The notes: generated from the letters alone by a model not told the origin. Positions 33,375 to 42,971 are shown, numbered from the stretch's first letter. The stretch is DNA of 64,000 nucleotides from Bartonella doshiae NCTC 12862 = ATCC 700133 (GCF_000278155.1 NZ_JH725095.1:186001-250000), one strand, 5' to 3'. Numbers and translations: made by a program.

Positions 33375-34399
33375 TTTTTGCAGCCCTCAAAACTGGCAAT
33401 CTCTGCTAAACCAAATAATTTCATATCTGCAGCGTGACTCTCTACCTCCGTACGAATCCCAATACGCAATCTCGCAGAACGCGAGCGAGGATTTTGCTGT
33501 AATTCCTCTTTAGTTGCCGTTACCCCTCCTTTAAACAAAGGAAAAAATGTTGCTGGAGTTGTCTCTATTTCAGGAAGATAACGCGATCTCATATGCTCTC
33601 CTGAACGGACAGAAAAAAATCTTTTGACCATACGATCTTCAAGAGAATGAAAACTCACAACTCCCAAACGTCCTCCTGCTTTTAAAACGCGTTCAGCAGC
33701 AAATAAGCCGCGTGCAAGTTCGCCAATTTCATCATTCACATACATACGCAGAGCTTGAAATACACGTGTTGCAGGATGAATACGATCTCCCGGTTTACGC
33801 CCTACCAATGCCTCAATGGCATTGGCAAGATCACCTGTACGCAAAAAAGGCTGAACACAGCGACGTTTCTCAATCATCCGTGCAATGCGCCCTGCGTATC
33901 GTTCTTCTCCTAATATCTTAAAAATTCGTGCTAACACATCACTTTTTAAATGATTTACAACATCACTAGCAGTAAAACCAGTTTGCGCCATGCGCATATC
34001 TAATGGACCATCTTTTTGAAAAGAAAATCCTCTTTCAGCTTCATCAAGCTGCATCGAAGAGACACCAATATCTAAAATAACAGCATCCACCTTCTCTTCA
34101 ACAACGCGGTCCAACTGTGAAAACTCCATTTGTATCAAACGAAGCCGTGGAAAAAATTCATCAACAAGCGCTTGCCCTACACAAATTGCATGAGGATCAC
34201 GATCAAGAGCAAGAACCTCTGCACCCGCATTTAATAGAGCGCGCGTATACCCTCCAGCACCGAAGGTGCCATCAATTACTTTTGCTCCTTCCAATGGTAC
34301 AAGGCCAGCTAAAACTGACTGTAATAACACTGGAATATGGCGCTCAGCTCTATTACTCTGTTCTATCAAAATAGTCCGTCTTGATTTATGCTTTTCCAA
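33371..34399 (-). CDS. rsmH: 16S rRNA (cytosine1402-N4)-methyltransferase
   Basis: RsmH (MraW) methylates C1402 in the decoding centre of 16S rRNA. The 342-residue protein has [14 protein letters not shown], the SAM motif [23 protein letters not shown], the [18 protein letters not shown] motif, the [25 protein letters not shown] segment and [16 protein letters not shown]. The start is uncertain: the frame opens with TTG 34399 and no ATG lies before the conserved region; a TTG ten codons in is an alternative. No good ribosome-binding site is seen at either. It is the first gene of the dcw cluster here; no mraZ precedes it. Confidence 0.93.
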   Translation of the reverse strand: MEKHKSRRTILIEQSNRAERHIPVLLQSVLAGLVPLEGAKVIDGTFGAGGYTRALLNAGAEVLALDRDPHAICVGQALVDEFFPRLRLIQMEFSQLDRVVEEKVDAVILDIGVSSMQLDEAERGFSFQKDGPLDMRMAQTGFTASDVVNHLKSDVLARIFKILGEERYAGRIARMIEKRRCVQPFLRTGDLANAIEALVGRKPGDRIHPATRVFQALRMYVNDEIGELARGLFAAERVLKAGGRLGVVSFHSLEDRMVKRFFSVRSGEHMRSRYLPEIETTPATFFPLFKGGVTATKEELQQNPRSRSARLRIGIRTEVESHAADMKLFGLAEIASFEGCKK

Positions 34400-34647
34400 A
34401 TCAATAAATAACCATTAATGGCAAATGATATTGTGAAATATCCAAACTTCAACTCTTACCTCTATACAATGATGAAGCGCAAGCTAACCCAATACGCATC
34501 GTAATGCATTATAATTAAAGAAATATTATGATTTCATTACAAACATGCTTTTATTTGAATACACACCTCAAAAAGGTGCTCTCTCAACAAAACGCACAAA
34601 CAATGCTTGGTTAATTATAAAAAATATCGCATTAATTATGAAATATC

Positions 34648-35033
34648 AGTCGGCCTGTAAGCCGGGTTCTGTATGGTAAAGCTTACACTCTACGTGGCAA
34701 CCATTCATCTGGGACGGATGTTGCCATCCGCCTCATGCAACCTACCCAAATGACTCGCCCGGAAACCGGCTGCAAGCTAAGCCTTGCGCGTCATTTCTAT
34801 TCGGTCTTGCTCCCGGTGGGGTTTACCTTGCCACATTCATTACTGAATGCGCGGTGGGCTCTTACCCCACCCTTTCACCCTTACCTATAAAAATAGGCGG
34901 TTTGCTTTCTGTGGCACTTTCCCTAGGGTCGCCCCCGCCGGGTGTTACCCGGCACCGTCTTTCCATGGAGCCCGGACTTTCCTCACCTGCCGCCTTTAGG
35001 CATTGGACAAGCGCGGCTGCCCAGCCGACTGAC
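34648..35033 (-). ncRNA. rnpB: RNase P RNA, class A
   Basis: The catalytic RNA of RNase P, which matures tRNA 5' ends. On the minus strand the RNA begins near 35033 with GTCGGCTGGGCAGCC and includes the hallmark GAGGAAAGTCCGGGCTCC (about 34970-34990), the GACCCTAGGGAAAG loop, and the 3' GAACCCGGCTTACAGGCCGACT (ending 34648). The GTCGGC start pairs with GCCGAC at the 3' end. It lies between the transglycosylase gene and rsmH. The ends are estimates to within a few bases. Confidence 0.95.
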
Positions 35034-35118
35034 ACACCATTTATAAAACATTTTTCATCAAGTGAAAATAGCACTCTCAAGATATTTTATAGAAAACACA
35101 TCACTTTCAAGATCATTT

Positions 35119-35649
35119 TTATTTTAATGAAGCCAGATAAGTTTTCACTTTTAAGCAATATTTTGCCGAAATAGAATTCATTTTTTTTGCAGCATGACCT
35201 GCATTATATTTAAGGATCGTGCCACACGTATTCCCACCACTTAGTTTATATGCCCGCGCCAAATAACGCATACCATATTCAAGATTTATCGCAGGATCAT
35301 AAAGATCTTGCACAGAACCATTAAAACCCAACCCTCGCGCTGTAGAAGGTTTAATTTGCATCAAACCTATTTCGCCAGCAGCTCCTTTTGTACGTGCTTT
35401 ATAATTACTTTCAACACTTACAACAGCATGAGCCAAATTAACAGGAACTTTATATTTATTCGCAAATTTCTGAATAAGCGCCTCATAAGGGCGAGCATGC
35501 ATTTTAATTTTAGAAGCAATAATCACAGGCTCCTCACTTGAACCTGCAACATTTAACACGGTGTGCGCCAAACTTATATTAAACAAAAAAAATACAGCAC
35601 ATGCTGCACTTAAAAGAATTTTAAAAAATTGCATTTTTCTTCTCTTCAT
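35119..35649 (-). CDS. Secreted lytic transglycosylase (SLT domain)
   Basis: A 176-residue exported murein lytic transglycosylase. A signal peptide (ending near SLAHT) is followed by a linker and a compact SLT domain: the catalytic Glu in VVSVESNYK, the GLMQIKPSTARGLGF motif, and the LEYGMRYLARAYK and YNAGHAAKK landmarks; two cysteines (in GNTCGT and KYCLK) may form a disulfide. Such enzymes cleave glycan strands, for cell-wall growth or to open holes for a secretion system; no secretion genes are in the window. Start choice is open: ATG 35649 has no ribosome-binding site, while ATG 35634 follows AAGAGAAG. Confidence 0.88.
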   Translation of the reverse strand: MKRRKMQFFKILLSAACAVFFLFNISLAHTVLNVAGSSEEPVIIASKIKMHARPYEALIQKFANKYKVPVNLAHAVVSVESNYKARTKGAAGEIGLMQIKPSTARGLGFNGSVQDLYDPAINLEYGMRYLARAYKLSGGNTCGTILKYNAGHAAKKMNSISAKYCLKVKTYLASLK

Positions 35650-36577
35650 TAAGTCATTCTCAAACCCTAGCCTCTCTGGCTTTGCAAAGATATTGTACAG
35701 AAGAAAAAAGCCAAAGAAGGGCTTGAAAATGGAAATATTAAGACAATTTTAAGATAACTTCTTGCATTATAAACAATTGCTCAACTTACACATTATAAAT
35801 TTCTAGTTTTTACAAAATAAAGAAACTATAATACATGTTTTACATACTAAAAAAGATGTATCATATTCATAATATGATATACTATACTAGCAATAAATAT
35901 GTCTTATAGACAACTAAATTCAGAAAATAAAAACAACACTGAAAAGTATTTTATTATTTTTATATAAATTGCTAAACTCTTCTCAAAAGCAATTTCCTAA
36001 TACAAACAGCAGCATAAACTGAATTTTACCAGATATCTGCCAACATCACAGAAATCTCACAAAAATAGGAATGCCCTCAATTCTCCCAATAGAGGATAAA
36101 CAAAAACTATAAAATTCGCGCAAAATACCAAAGTGATTTATCTAAATTAATCATTTTACGAACAGCACATGAATATGCACCAACATATTTGTTTTGACTG
36201 TATAATACTGCTTAATAATTATCACTTCTCTCTGTTTTAGAGCTTCTATAAAGAAAAATTATAAACGCCCTCAAATACAGATTAACAAAAATTTATATCA
36301 CTCATCGTAATTCAAATATTTTCTCACACACGATATGATGTAACCATTTCTCATTGTCTGACGCGATTTCACCTTCAGGTATCATATATAATGAACAAAA
36401 ATCTCAAAATCCGAAAATAAGGAATACTTCACATACTCACCCATCTCCCATCCTCGTATAATATCAAATCAAAAATGGGAACATAATTTACTTGTGCATC
36501 TTTCAAAATTCCACAAACAGCACCAAAATATTCTCCTCTAAAACCGTAAATGTCTTCCTTAAGAGATAAAAAAATGA
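35650..36577 (+). other. Gene-poor AT-rich spacer
   Basis: About 930 bases without a credible reading frame, ribosome-binding site or structured RNA. It is strongly AT-rich with short A and T runs. I see no repeat or decayed gene in it. Confidence 0.6.
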
Positions 36578-36967
36578 TTAAAAATAAGTGTTACCAATGG
36601 AAGGATTAGAAATTGCTTTTAACATAGCCATAACAACGGCTTCCCCCAATTTGCGCGCATCTTCACCGCTCCGCCCCTCCGCAAAAGCAGCAGAAACTAT
36701 ATTTCGACGTATTTGTTCAATAAACTTCTTTTGCTGTTGCGAACTCATCTTAGAAAGACTTTCCACAAGATCTGGCCAAGATATTACCAGCCTCTCTATA
36801 AGTACTCCCTCTGTTACATTACCTCTATAAGAAATAGACCCATGAGAAGAAAAAGATTTATTAAACAAAAAGTTATAACCCGCAATATTCCGAGAAACAA
36901 AAAGACTGGCCCAAAAAATCAAGAATACAAATAAAATAAGCATGATACGACGCCAGAAAAATGCCAT
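36578..36967 (-). CDS. Small membrane-anchored protein of unknown function
   Basis: A protein of about 129 residues. I chose ATG 36967 because GGGGAGATAGA precedes it directly. The N terminus is short and basic, followed by one strong transmembrane helix (IMLILFVFLIFWASLFVS), then about 100 soluble residues including a polar, Gln-rich stretch (SKMSSQQQKKFIEQIRRNIV) and a final helix (LGEAVVMAMLKAI). Topology suggests a bitopic inner-membrane protein with the domain in the periplasm. I recognise no family. It stands alone between two gene-poor stretches; its clear start signals and balanced composition argue that it is real. Confidence 0.65.
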   Translation of the reverse strand: MAFFWRRIMLILFVFLIFWASLFVSRNIAGYNFLFNKSFSSHGSISYRGNVTEGVLIERLVISWPDLVESLSKMSSQQQKKFIEQIRRNIVSAAFAEGRSGEDARKLGEAVVMAMLKAISNPSIGNTYF

Positions 36968-37169
36968 TCTATCTCCCCTAAATACTACAACACATAAAAT
37001 ACGCCGCTCATTTTGTGTTTTCTTCAAAGCTGAATAAAGAAAAAATTTTTCTTATATTAAAACATTAGGATAGTAGTAACTGTCAAAAAAACTTTTACGC
37101 ACTATATACCACAAAATATCAGTGTCTTAAGCACTTTAAAAGTTCCTTTAAGATACTTCACCGAACTTT

Positions 37170-37300
37170 AATAAAAACCCTGAAAAGCCTGGCTGAGGAA
37201 ATCCTCAGCCAGGCCAGACAATCTAAGGGATCCACGCGGGGGGGGGGGAGGAGGTTCCCTGATTGTCCTCTCACACCAACCAATACAGCCGATGTAATAC
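37170..37300 (-). ncRNA. Candidate trans-acting small RNA with anti-Shine-Dalgarno loop
   Basis: On the minus strand two hairpins follow each other. The 5' one pairs GACAATC-AGGGA with TCCCT-TA-GATTGTC (37256-37267 against 37217-37230) around a loop with CCTCCTCC and a run of 11 C (37238-37248). The 3' one is a perfect 13-bp GC-rich stem (37202-37214 with 37187-37199), then TTTTCAGGGTTTTTATT, a rho-independent terminator. Loops with CCUCCUCC that mask ribosome-binding sites are a known feature of rhizobial and Rhodobacter small RNAs. The 5' end and promoter are not defined; a loose TTG-rich promoter may lie near 37320. There is no protein frame here. Confidence 0.55.
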
Positions 37301-38246
37301 CCTGCTATGGAATAAAATGTTCTAAACAACAAGAAATCTTATCATTCTTCACGAAAAAAATGTATAAAAAAAATCATAAATCGCTCAAAAGTGGAAAAAA
37401 TTAGGCAAAAAATATTTAAAATGATCCAATTTGAAGCAACTTTATTCCGCCATGCACAAATTAAGAATCTATACACATCATAATTTTTATAATTATTTTT
37501 TATAAAAATCAGCTATTGTAAAAGTATTCAAAATACAAATGATATATACGAATTATCTCCCATAAAAGAAAAATATATAAACGTAATCGTTCCTTGTTCA
37601 ACAGTTTCCACTACAAAAATCAAACTGTATATTTTTGAACCGTTTAATTATTGCATAAAAAAATAGAAAATATATGTGCTTATGCACAAACATAAATTAC
37701 TCTGCTTAAAAAGATAAACAAGCATAACCACAATGGGAATACAAAACCTTGACTGTTACCATGACAATTTTTGAAAACCATCATTCAAATTTCTTAAACT
37801 GCCTTTATTATCAATTCTATCCTCGACTAAATGACTATCATGAACATACTAGAGCTTTCAGCCCATTTGTTCCAAATCATAGAGTCTCGTATTCCACAAT
37901 GACAGCATACTGTTTTGTAAATGAGCAATAAACTTCAGCATTATCATAGCAAACAACAATCAGTGCGAATATTATTCTTCCGCTTTTTCTTACCTAGAAT
38001 CCCATGAAAACAATAAAATACGAATTCCTATATTCTCTTAAATGTATACGTTAAATGACTGCCGTATAATTTGTTTTTTAAAATAGTATTCATTATACCA
38101 TCTATACGGCCCATATAGTGAGGCACCAAACAGTACTATATAAAACTATAATGCCTGCATAAAAATAACAGCGCTTTACGAAAAGCATATTTTTGTAGCT
38201 TTAACTGAGAAAAGTTATAATAATAGAAAAAATTGTGTAGAATTTA
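37301..38246 (+). other. Gene-poor AT-rich spacer
   Basis: About 950 bases with no credible coding frame. Short open frames (for example around 37749-37931) lack ribosome-binding sites and look random. Together with 35650-36577 this makes a stretch of about 2.6 kb with one small gene and one candidate RNA. Confidence 0.6.
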
Positions 38247-39185
38247 TTATACAAATTCTACTACTTTATTTTTTATATCATCCACCAATAAACGTGGATC
38301 ACGAGCAAGCCAAATCTTAACTTTCAACCCTTTGTTGTTTTCATTTTGCATCGGAAAAAGACAAACCGTTTGTTCTAGAATCAATCCAGAATTTGTAAGC
38401 CACTGTTCTATTTGTAAATCTGAAAATCCAAAATGCATATGGTAATGATGAAAATATGAAGACTTAATTTCATGACAAACAAAATCCACAATCAACAAAC
38501 GTCCTTGAGGACGCAAAACAGCAACAATGTCATTAAGCGCTTTCTGAGGGTTCTCAAGAAAATTCAAAACCCAATGAAAAATTACCAAATCAAAAATTGT
38601 ATCTCCAACAGATAAATGCAAAACATTGCTATCAAGTGTGATTTCAACAGCATGCCTATAAAGATCCGAGAACAATTTTAAGGAAGAACCTGTGCCTATA
38701 CCAATATCCAGCATCGTCTCAAATGGTTTATCACCAATGATCTGGCATAAAGCACTTTCCACAATGTGATCTGCAATAGAGGATAACCGCAACGCATCCC
38801 ACTGCGCTATATTTTTGGAAAAATATTTTTCTTCCTTTTTTCGGTACTGTTTCTTAACCTCCAGCAACCGTTCTAAATCATGCGCTAAAACCAAATCATG
38901 CTCTGGTAAAGCTGAAATAACAGCCATCACAATACCATTATCCAAATGACCACGAGAAAGCTTAAAATAAACCTGTTTTTCCTCTTGACAACGCTCAATT
39001 AATTGAGCCTCGCATAATAAATGCAAATGCCGCGATACACACGATTGTGACTGGTCAAGAATAAAAGCAAAATCTGATACTGTAAAATCCCCATGATACA
39101 AAAGCGCAAGAATACGTAAACAGCTTGTCTCTGCCATCGCTTTCAGCTGCACAATTACCGCATTCAAACTTGCTTTTTTTTCCAT
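38247..39185 (-). CDS. ArsR-type regulator fused to a SAM-dependent methyltransferase domain
   Basis: The 312-residue protein has an N-terminal winged helix of the ArsR family (residues 15-85; recognition helix SQSCVSRHLHLL) and a C-terminal class I methyltransferase domain with motif I MLDIGIGTGSSLKLFS and VIFHWVLNFL later. In rhizobia proteins of this layout sit next to metF; here no metF is nearby. The methyltransferase part looks shortened: the distance from motif I to the FDLVIFH segment is about 30 residues less than usual, and the acidic residue that binds the SAM ribose is not evident. The start has TAAGGAA upstream. The regulator may still bind DNA without catalysing methylation. Confidence 0.85.
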   Translation of the reverse strand: MEKKASLNAVIVQLKAMAETSCLRILALLYHGDFTVSDFAFILDQSQSCVSRHLHLLCEAQLIERCQEEKQVYFKLSRGHLDNGIVMAVISALPEHDLVLAHDLERLLEVKKQYRKKEEKYFSKNIAQWDALRLSSIADHIVESALCQIIGDKPFETMLDIGIGTGSSLKLFSDLYRHAVEITLDSNVLHLSVGDTIFDLVIFHWVLNFLENPQKALNDIVAVLRPQGRLLIVDFVCHEIKSSYFHHYHMHFGFSDLQIEQWLTNSGLILEQTVCLFPMQNENNKGLKVKIWLARDPRLLVDDIKNKVVEFV

Positions 39186-39364
39186 AAATATTCCTTAAGA
39201 TACAAATATACACATTTGTTTATACTTACAGAAAGTCAAGCGGAAGAGACATATATTTTATTTACTGCTTTTCTATAATAAGGTAAAAAATAGGCAATTA
39301 AGAAAGAATGAATGACAAACTTCTTTCTATTATAATTTAACAAAAAATAACAAATCCGGTACAC

Positions 39365-39402
39365 CCTAGCATAGTGAAGTATGTTATTTACACTATGCTA
39401 GG
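39365..39402. promoter_or_regulatory. Perfect 12-bp inverted repeat upstream of the ArsR-type gene
   Basis: CCTAGCATAGTG (39365-39376) and CACTATGCTAGG (39391-39402) are perfect inverted repeats separated by 14 bases. No T run follows on either strand, so it is more like an operator or RNA hairpin than a terminator. It sits about 180 bases upstream of the regulator start and 140 bases after ettA. Confidence 0.55.
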
Positions 39403-39540
39403 TATGATGAGGATTATGTATTTTTTTATCTAAAATATAGTGGATGCAAACTTTACAATACAGGACGCCTCCGCCTTTAAAAGGTGGAAACAATACGGCT
39501 ATCCTTTCATATTTTTTCAGTCAAGCTCAAAATAAACAAT

Positions 39541-41190
39541 TTAACGTGTCAGTGGTTTATAATTTACACGCTTAAGATGAGCAGATTCAGTACCAAAACG
39601 ACGAATTTTATCAGCCTCGTATTCAGCAAAATTACCTTCAAACCACTCCACATGTCCATTCCCCTCAAAAGCCAAAATATGTGTTGCCAATCGATCAAGA
39701 AACATACGATCATGTGATATAATCACTGCACAACCTGCAAAATTTTCCAAGGCATCTTCCAATGCACCCAATGTTTCAGTATCAAGATCATTTGTAGGTT
39801 CGTCAAGTAGAAGAACATTGCCCCCCTCTTTCAGAAGCTTAGCTAAATGCACACGATTGCGCTGTCCTCCTGATAAGGAAGCCACCTTTTGTTGTTGATC
39901 TGCACCCTTAAAATTAAACGCTCCACAATAAGCACGACTATTTATCTCATACTTACCTAATTTAATAATGTCGTTACCGCCAGAAATTTCCTCCCAAACA
40001 GTTTTATCACCCACCAAAGAATCGCGACTCTGATCGACATAACTCATGTGGACCGTTTCTCCGATACGTATCTGACCTGAATCCGGCTTTTCTTGCCCCG
40101 TTAACATTTTAAATAGGGTTGATTTTCCCATACCATTCGCCCCAATAACTCCAACAATTCCACCAGCAGGCAACTTAAAAGAAAGACCATCGATTAACAC
40201 ACGTTCACCATATGCTTTGGAAAGATTATCAACATCAATAACAACCTGCCCTAATCTTTCACCAATGGGAATAATGATTTGTGCTTCTCCAGGACGGCGC
40301 TCATTTGCCGCCTTAAGCAATTCATCATAAGCTTTAATCCGGGCTTTTGACTTCGCTTGACGTCCTTTTGGGCTAGATGCAATCCACTCTTGCTCACGGG
40401 ACAAGGCGCGCTGACGAGCAGCCTCTTCACGACCTTCTTGTACCAAACGTTTGGCTTTAGCAGCTAAATAAGCAGAGTAATTCCCCTCATAAGGGATACC
40501 TTTACCGCGATCTAATTCTAAAATCCAACCAGTTACATTGTCGAGAAAATAACGATCATGTGTAACCAATAGCACCGCACCGGGATATTCACGCAAATAC
40601 CTTTCAAGCCATGCCGTCGTTTCGGCATCCAAATGGTTTGTTGGTTCATCTAAAAGCAATAAATCAGGTTGCGACAAAAGTAATTTACAAAGCGCAACAC
40701 GCCGCTTTTCACCCCCTGAAAGTTTGTTCACATCTTCATTCCCTGGTGGACAACCAAGAGCAGACATAGCCATTTCTACTTGACTTTCTAAATCCCAAAG
40801 GTTCTGGCTGTCGATAATATCCTGAAGTTTTGCACTTTCATCCGCTGTTTCCTCACTGTAATTCATCATCAATGCATTATAACGCTCCAAAATTGCCTGC
40901 TTATCCGCCACACCTTCCATAACATTACCGCGCACATCTTTACTTGTATTAAGGAGAGGTTCTTGCGGCAAATAACCACAACGCGCTCCCTCAGAAAGCC
41001 ATGCCTCCCCTGTATATTCCTTATCTAATCCTGCCATAATGCGTAAAATGGTTGATTTACCTGCACCATTGGGCCCCAAAATACCAATCTTCGCATCTGG
41101 ATAAAAAGACAAATGAATATTCTCTAAAATTTTTTTATTACCGTGAGCCTTGTGGAGCCCAGCCATATGATAGACAAATTGACGTGCCAT
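39541..41190 (-). CDS. ettA: ABC-F translation factor EttA
   Basis: EttA binds the ribosomal E site and gates the first elongation steps according to the ATP level. The 549-residue cytoplasmic protein has two ABC domains and no membrane part: Walker A GPNGAGKST, signature LSGGEKRRVALC and DEPTNHLDAET in the first; GANGMGKST, LSGGQRNRVHLAKLL and DEPTNDLDTET in the second. The linker region (LVQEGREEAARQRALSREQEWIASSPKGRQAKSKARI) is the ABC-F P-site tRNA interaction motif. Length and motif order match EttA rather than Uup. The start follows AAAGAGAAA. Confidence 0.94.
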   Translation of the reverse strand: MARQFVYHMAGLHKAHGNKKILENIHLSFYPDAKIGILGPNGAGKSTILRIMAGLDKEYTGEAWLSEGARCGYLPQEPLLNTSKDVRGNVMEGVADKQAILERYNALMMNYSEETADESAKLQDIIDSQNLWDLESQVEMAMSALGCPPGNEDVNKLSGGEKRRVALCKLLLSQPDLLLLDEPTNHLDAETTAWLERYLREYPGAVLLVTHDRYFLDNVTGWILELDRGKGIPYEGNYSAYLAAKAKRLVQEGREEAARQRALSREQEWIASSPKGRQAKSKARIKAYDELLKAANERRPGEAQIIIPIGERLGQVVIDVDNLSKAYGERVLIDGLSFKLPAGGIVGVIGANGMGKSTLFKMLTGQEKPDSGQIRIGETVHMSYVDQSRDSLVGDKTVWEEISGGNDIIKLGKYEINSRAYCGAFNFKGADQQQKVASLSGGQRNRVHLAKLLKEGGNVLLLDEPTNDLDTETLGALEDALENFAGCAVIISHDRMFLDRLATHILAFEGNGHVEWFEGNFAEYEADKIRRFGTESAHLKRVNYKPLTR

Positions 41191-41347
41191 AAGTTTCTCT
41201 TTATGTATTGTGTGGTATTAAAAATTAGGACTTTGAAAAAAGTACTTTTTTAAACTGTGCAACAAACAGCATGCGCATTGCATCACAAGCTTTTCACTTT
41301 ATACTGATACATTTTTCTTGATCTCACAAGTCCCACTACGGTTCTGA

Positions 41348-41884
41348 ATGCAAAAAAACGTCACATCGAAGAGCAAAAAGCACATTTTTTTAGCTGTACC
41401 TGAAACCTGCTATCGAACATCGCCTCTTTTTTCTATACCTAATACAACAGTGTGTTTTTATCGTATTAAGCCAACTTACCAATGCAATATAGTTCCACAA
41501 AAAAAAACCATTCTCTATGCCCCTTCTTTTTTTTCTTTGTGGGCTTTACAATACGCAATAGAAAATCCCTCCCTTTTCTCATCACTTCTGTGTCATGGAA
41601 AACAATGGACTTCATCCCTTGCTTTGATATGGCTCAAATTGCGTTTACAAAATGACCAACGCCTTATGGGCTCTGATGTCCCAAGTCCGATAATTATGAA
41701 AGCGTTGAACAAATATGTAGCGATTGGTAGCCATAATGCGCTACCTATTGGAACTTGGTTACAATACGCGAAAAACTATAAAACAAATTATAAAAACTTA
41801 TCTATTCCCCTTTTTTGGCTTGATAATTATAAAAGTAATACCAATATCCATGCGATCCTCTCAAAACTTCAAGAGGAAACATAA
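41348..41884 (+). CDS. Unknown protein, possibly a degenerate alpha/beta-hydrolase
   Basis: A 178-residue reading frame between ettA and pncA, with no clear ribosome-binding site. I do not recognise a family. The segment FSLWALQYAIENPSLFSSLL resembles the helix after the nucleophile elbow of alpha/beta hydrolases, and PLFWLDNYK resembles the strand before the acid residue, but no GxSxG nucleophile motif is present. Composition is rich in Lys, Asn and aromatic residues. It may be a diverged or inactivated hydrolase, or a lineage-specific protein. It ends 49 bases before pncA, so they may be cotranscribed. Confidence 0.55.
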   Translation: MQKNVTSKSKKHIFLAVPETCYRTSPLFSIPNTTVCFYRIKPTYQCNIVPQKKTILYAPSFFSLWALQYAIENPSLFSSLLCHGKQWTSSLALIWLKLRLQNDQRLMGSDVPSPIIMKALNKYVAIGSHNALPIGTWLQYAKNYKTNYKNLSIPLFWLDNYKSNTNIHAILSKLQEET

Positions 41885-41932
41885 TATTTTAAAGGATAAT
41901 ACCAAAAGTAAATCTCCTACAGGAATATATTT

Positions 41933-42541
41933 ATGGAAAAAAAAGCCTTAATTGTCATTGATGTTCAAAATGACTTCTTACCAAACGGGGCACTAGCAGT
42001 ACCACAAAGTGATATCATTTTACCGGCTGTCAACAATCTCATAGACCATTTTGATCATGTCATTTTGACTCAAGATTGGCACCCTAAAAAACATTGCAGC
42101 TTTGCTTCTTCTTACCCTGAAAAAAAACCTTATGATACGATCAATCTTGACTATGGTCCTCAGATTCTTTGGCCCGATCACTGTGTACAAGGAACAAAAG
42201 GAGCAGAGTTTCATCCATCTCTCAAAGTTGAAAAGGCGCAACTAATTCTTCGAAAAGGTTATAATCAAAAAATTGATAGTTATTCCGCATTTTTTGAGAA
42301 TGATCAAAAAACACCAACAGGCTTAGAAGTTTATCTCAGAGAACATGCTTTTACAAAGCTAGCAATGTGTGGTTTAGCAACCGATTTTTGTGTTGGATTT
42401 TCTGCACTTCATGCTGTACGATGTGGCTTTAAAGTTAGCGTTTCGTTAAATGCCTGTGCTGGTATTGATCTAAATGGATCTCTTAATGCAATGCTTAAAA
42501 CTATGAATGAAGCTGGTATAGAACTTTTAATGATCTCCTAA
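41933..42541 (+). CDS. pncA: Nicotinamidase
   Basis: PncA deamidates nicotinamide to nicotinate for NAD salvage. The 202-residue protein has the isochorismatase fold with the full catalytic set: Asp10 in VIDVQND, Lys108 in ILRKGY and Cys153 in ATDFCV. Metal ligands are in TQDWH (Asp48, His50) and PDHC (His83). The ATG at 41933 has AGGAA upstream. Length and motifs match functional PncA. Host nicotinamide salvage would suit a host-associated lifestyle. Confidence 0.95.
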   Translation: MEKKALIVIDVQNDFLPNGALAVPQSDIILPAVNNLIDHFDHVILTQDWHPKKHCSFASSYPEKKPYDTINLDYGPQILWPDHCVQGTKGAEFHPSLKVEKAQLILRKGYNQKIDSYSAFFENDQKTPTGLEVYLREHAFTKLAMCGLATDFCVGFSALHAVRCGFKVSVSLNACAGIDLNGSLNAMLKTMNEAGIELLMIS

Positions 42542-42971
42542 CAACTCTCTTTATTCCTATCATACAACACATAAAGAACGTTTAATTCACAAAGAAACAG
42601 CCCATTATTATGTTACTAATTCACGTACTCATTAAAACAACATCTTTCGTTACTCCCAAGCCCATTTCACGACGGAAACCATAAATGCGATAATGTAAAG
42701 TCCATTAAGCACCACTGCCTCTACGCTTAAGAAGAAACACGCTCATAAATTTATTGACTCCTAATGTTGCGATACCGCTTGAATTGAGACGGTTTATGCA
42801 AAGCATTTTATTCCTATCTTCAATGGTTTTATCTATACACATGCCACTCTTATAATATGCAAATGAATGATTTTTATGATTTCACCATAAAAGGATTTGA
42901 AATGAGAGAATCATACAATACTCAAAGTATCTTACTCAATCTATAAATAGAATTATACTGATAAATAATGT
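42542..42971 (+). other. Spacer without recognisable features
   Basis: About 430 bases between pncA and the convergent TerC-like gene. No coding frame, repeat or RNA structure stood out. Confidence 0.55.

Noticed and set aside
37187-37267. Hairpin pair read as a plus-strand RNA
   Set aside because: On the plus strand the perfect stem is followed by GC-rich sequence and a G11 run, not a T tail; only the minus strand gives a terminator layout.
39471-39487. Hairpin CCGCCTTT/AAAGGTGG as terminator of ettA
   Set aside because: The loop is too short for the full stem and no T run follows on the minus strand.
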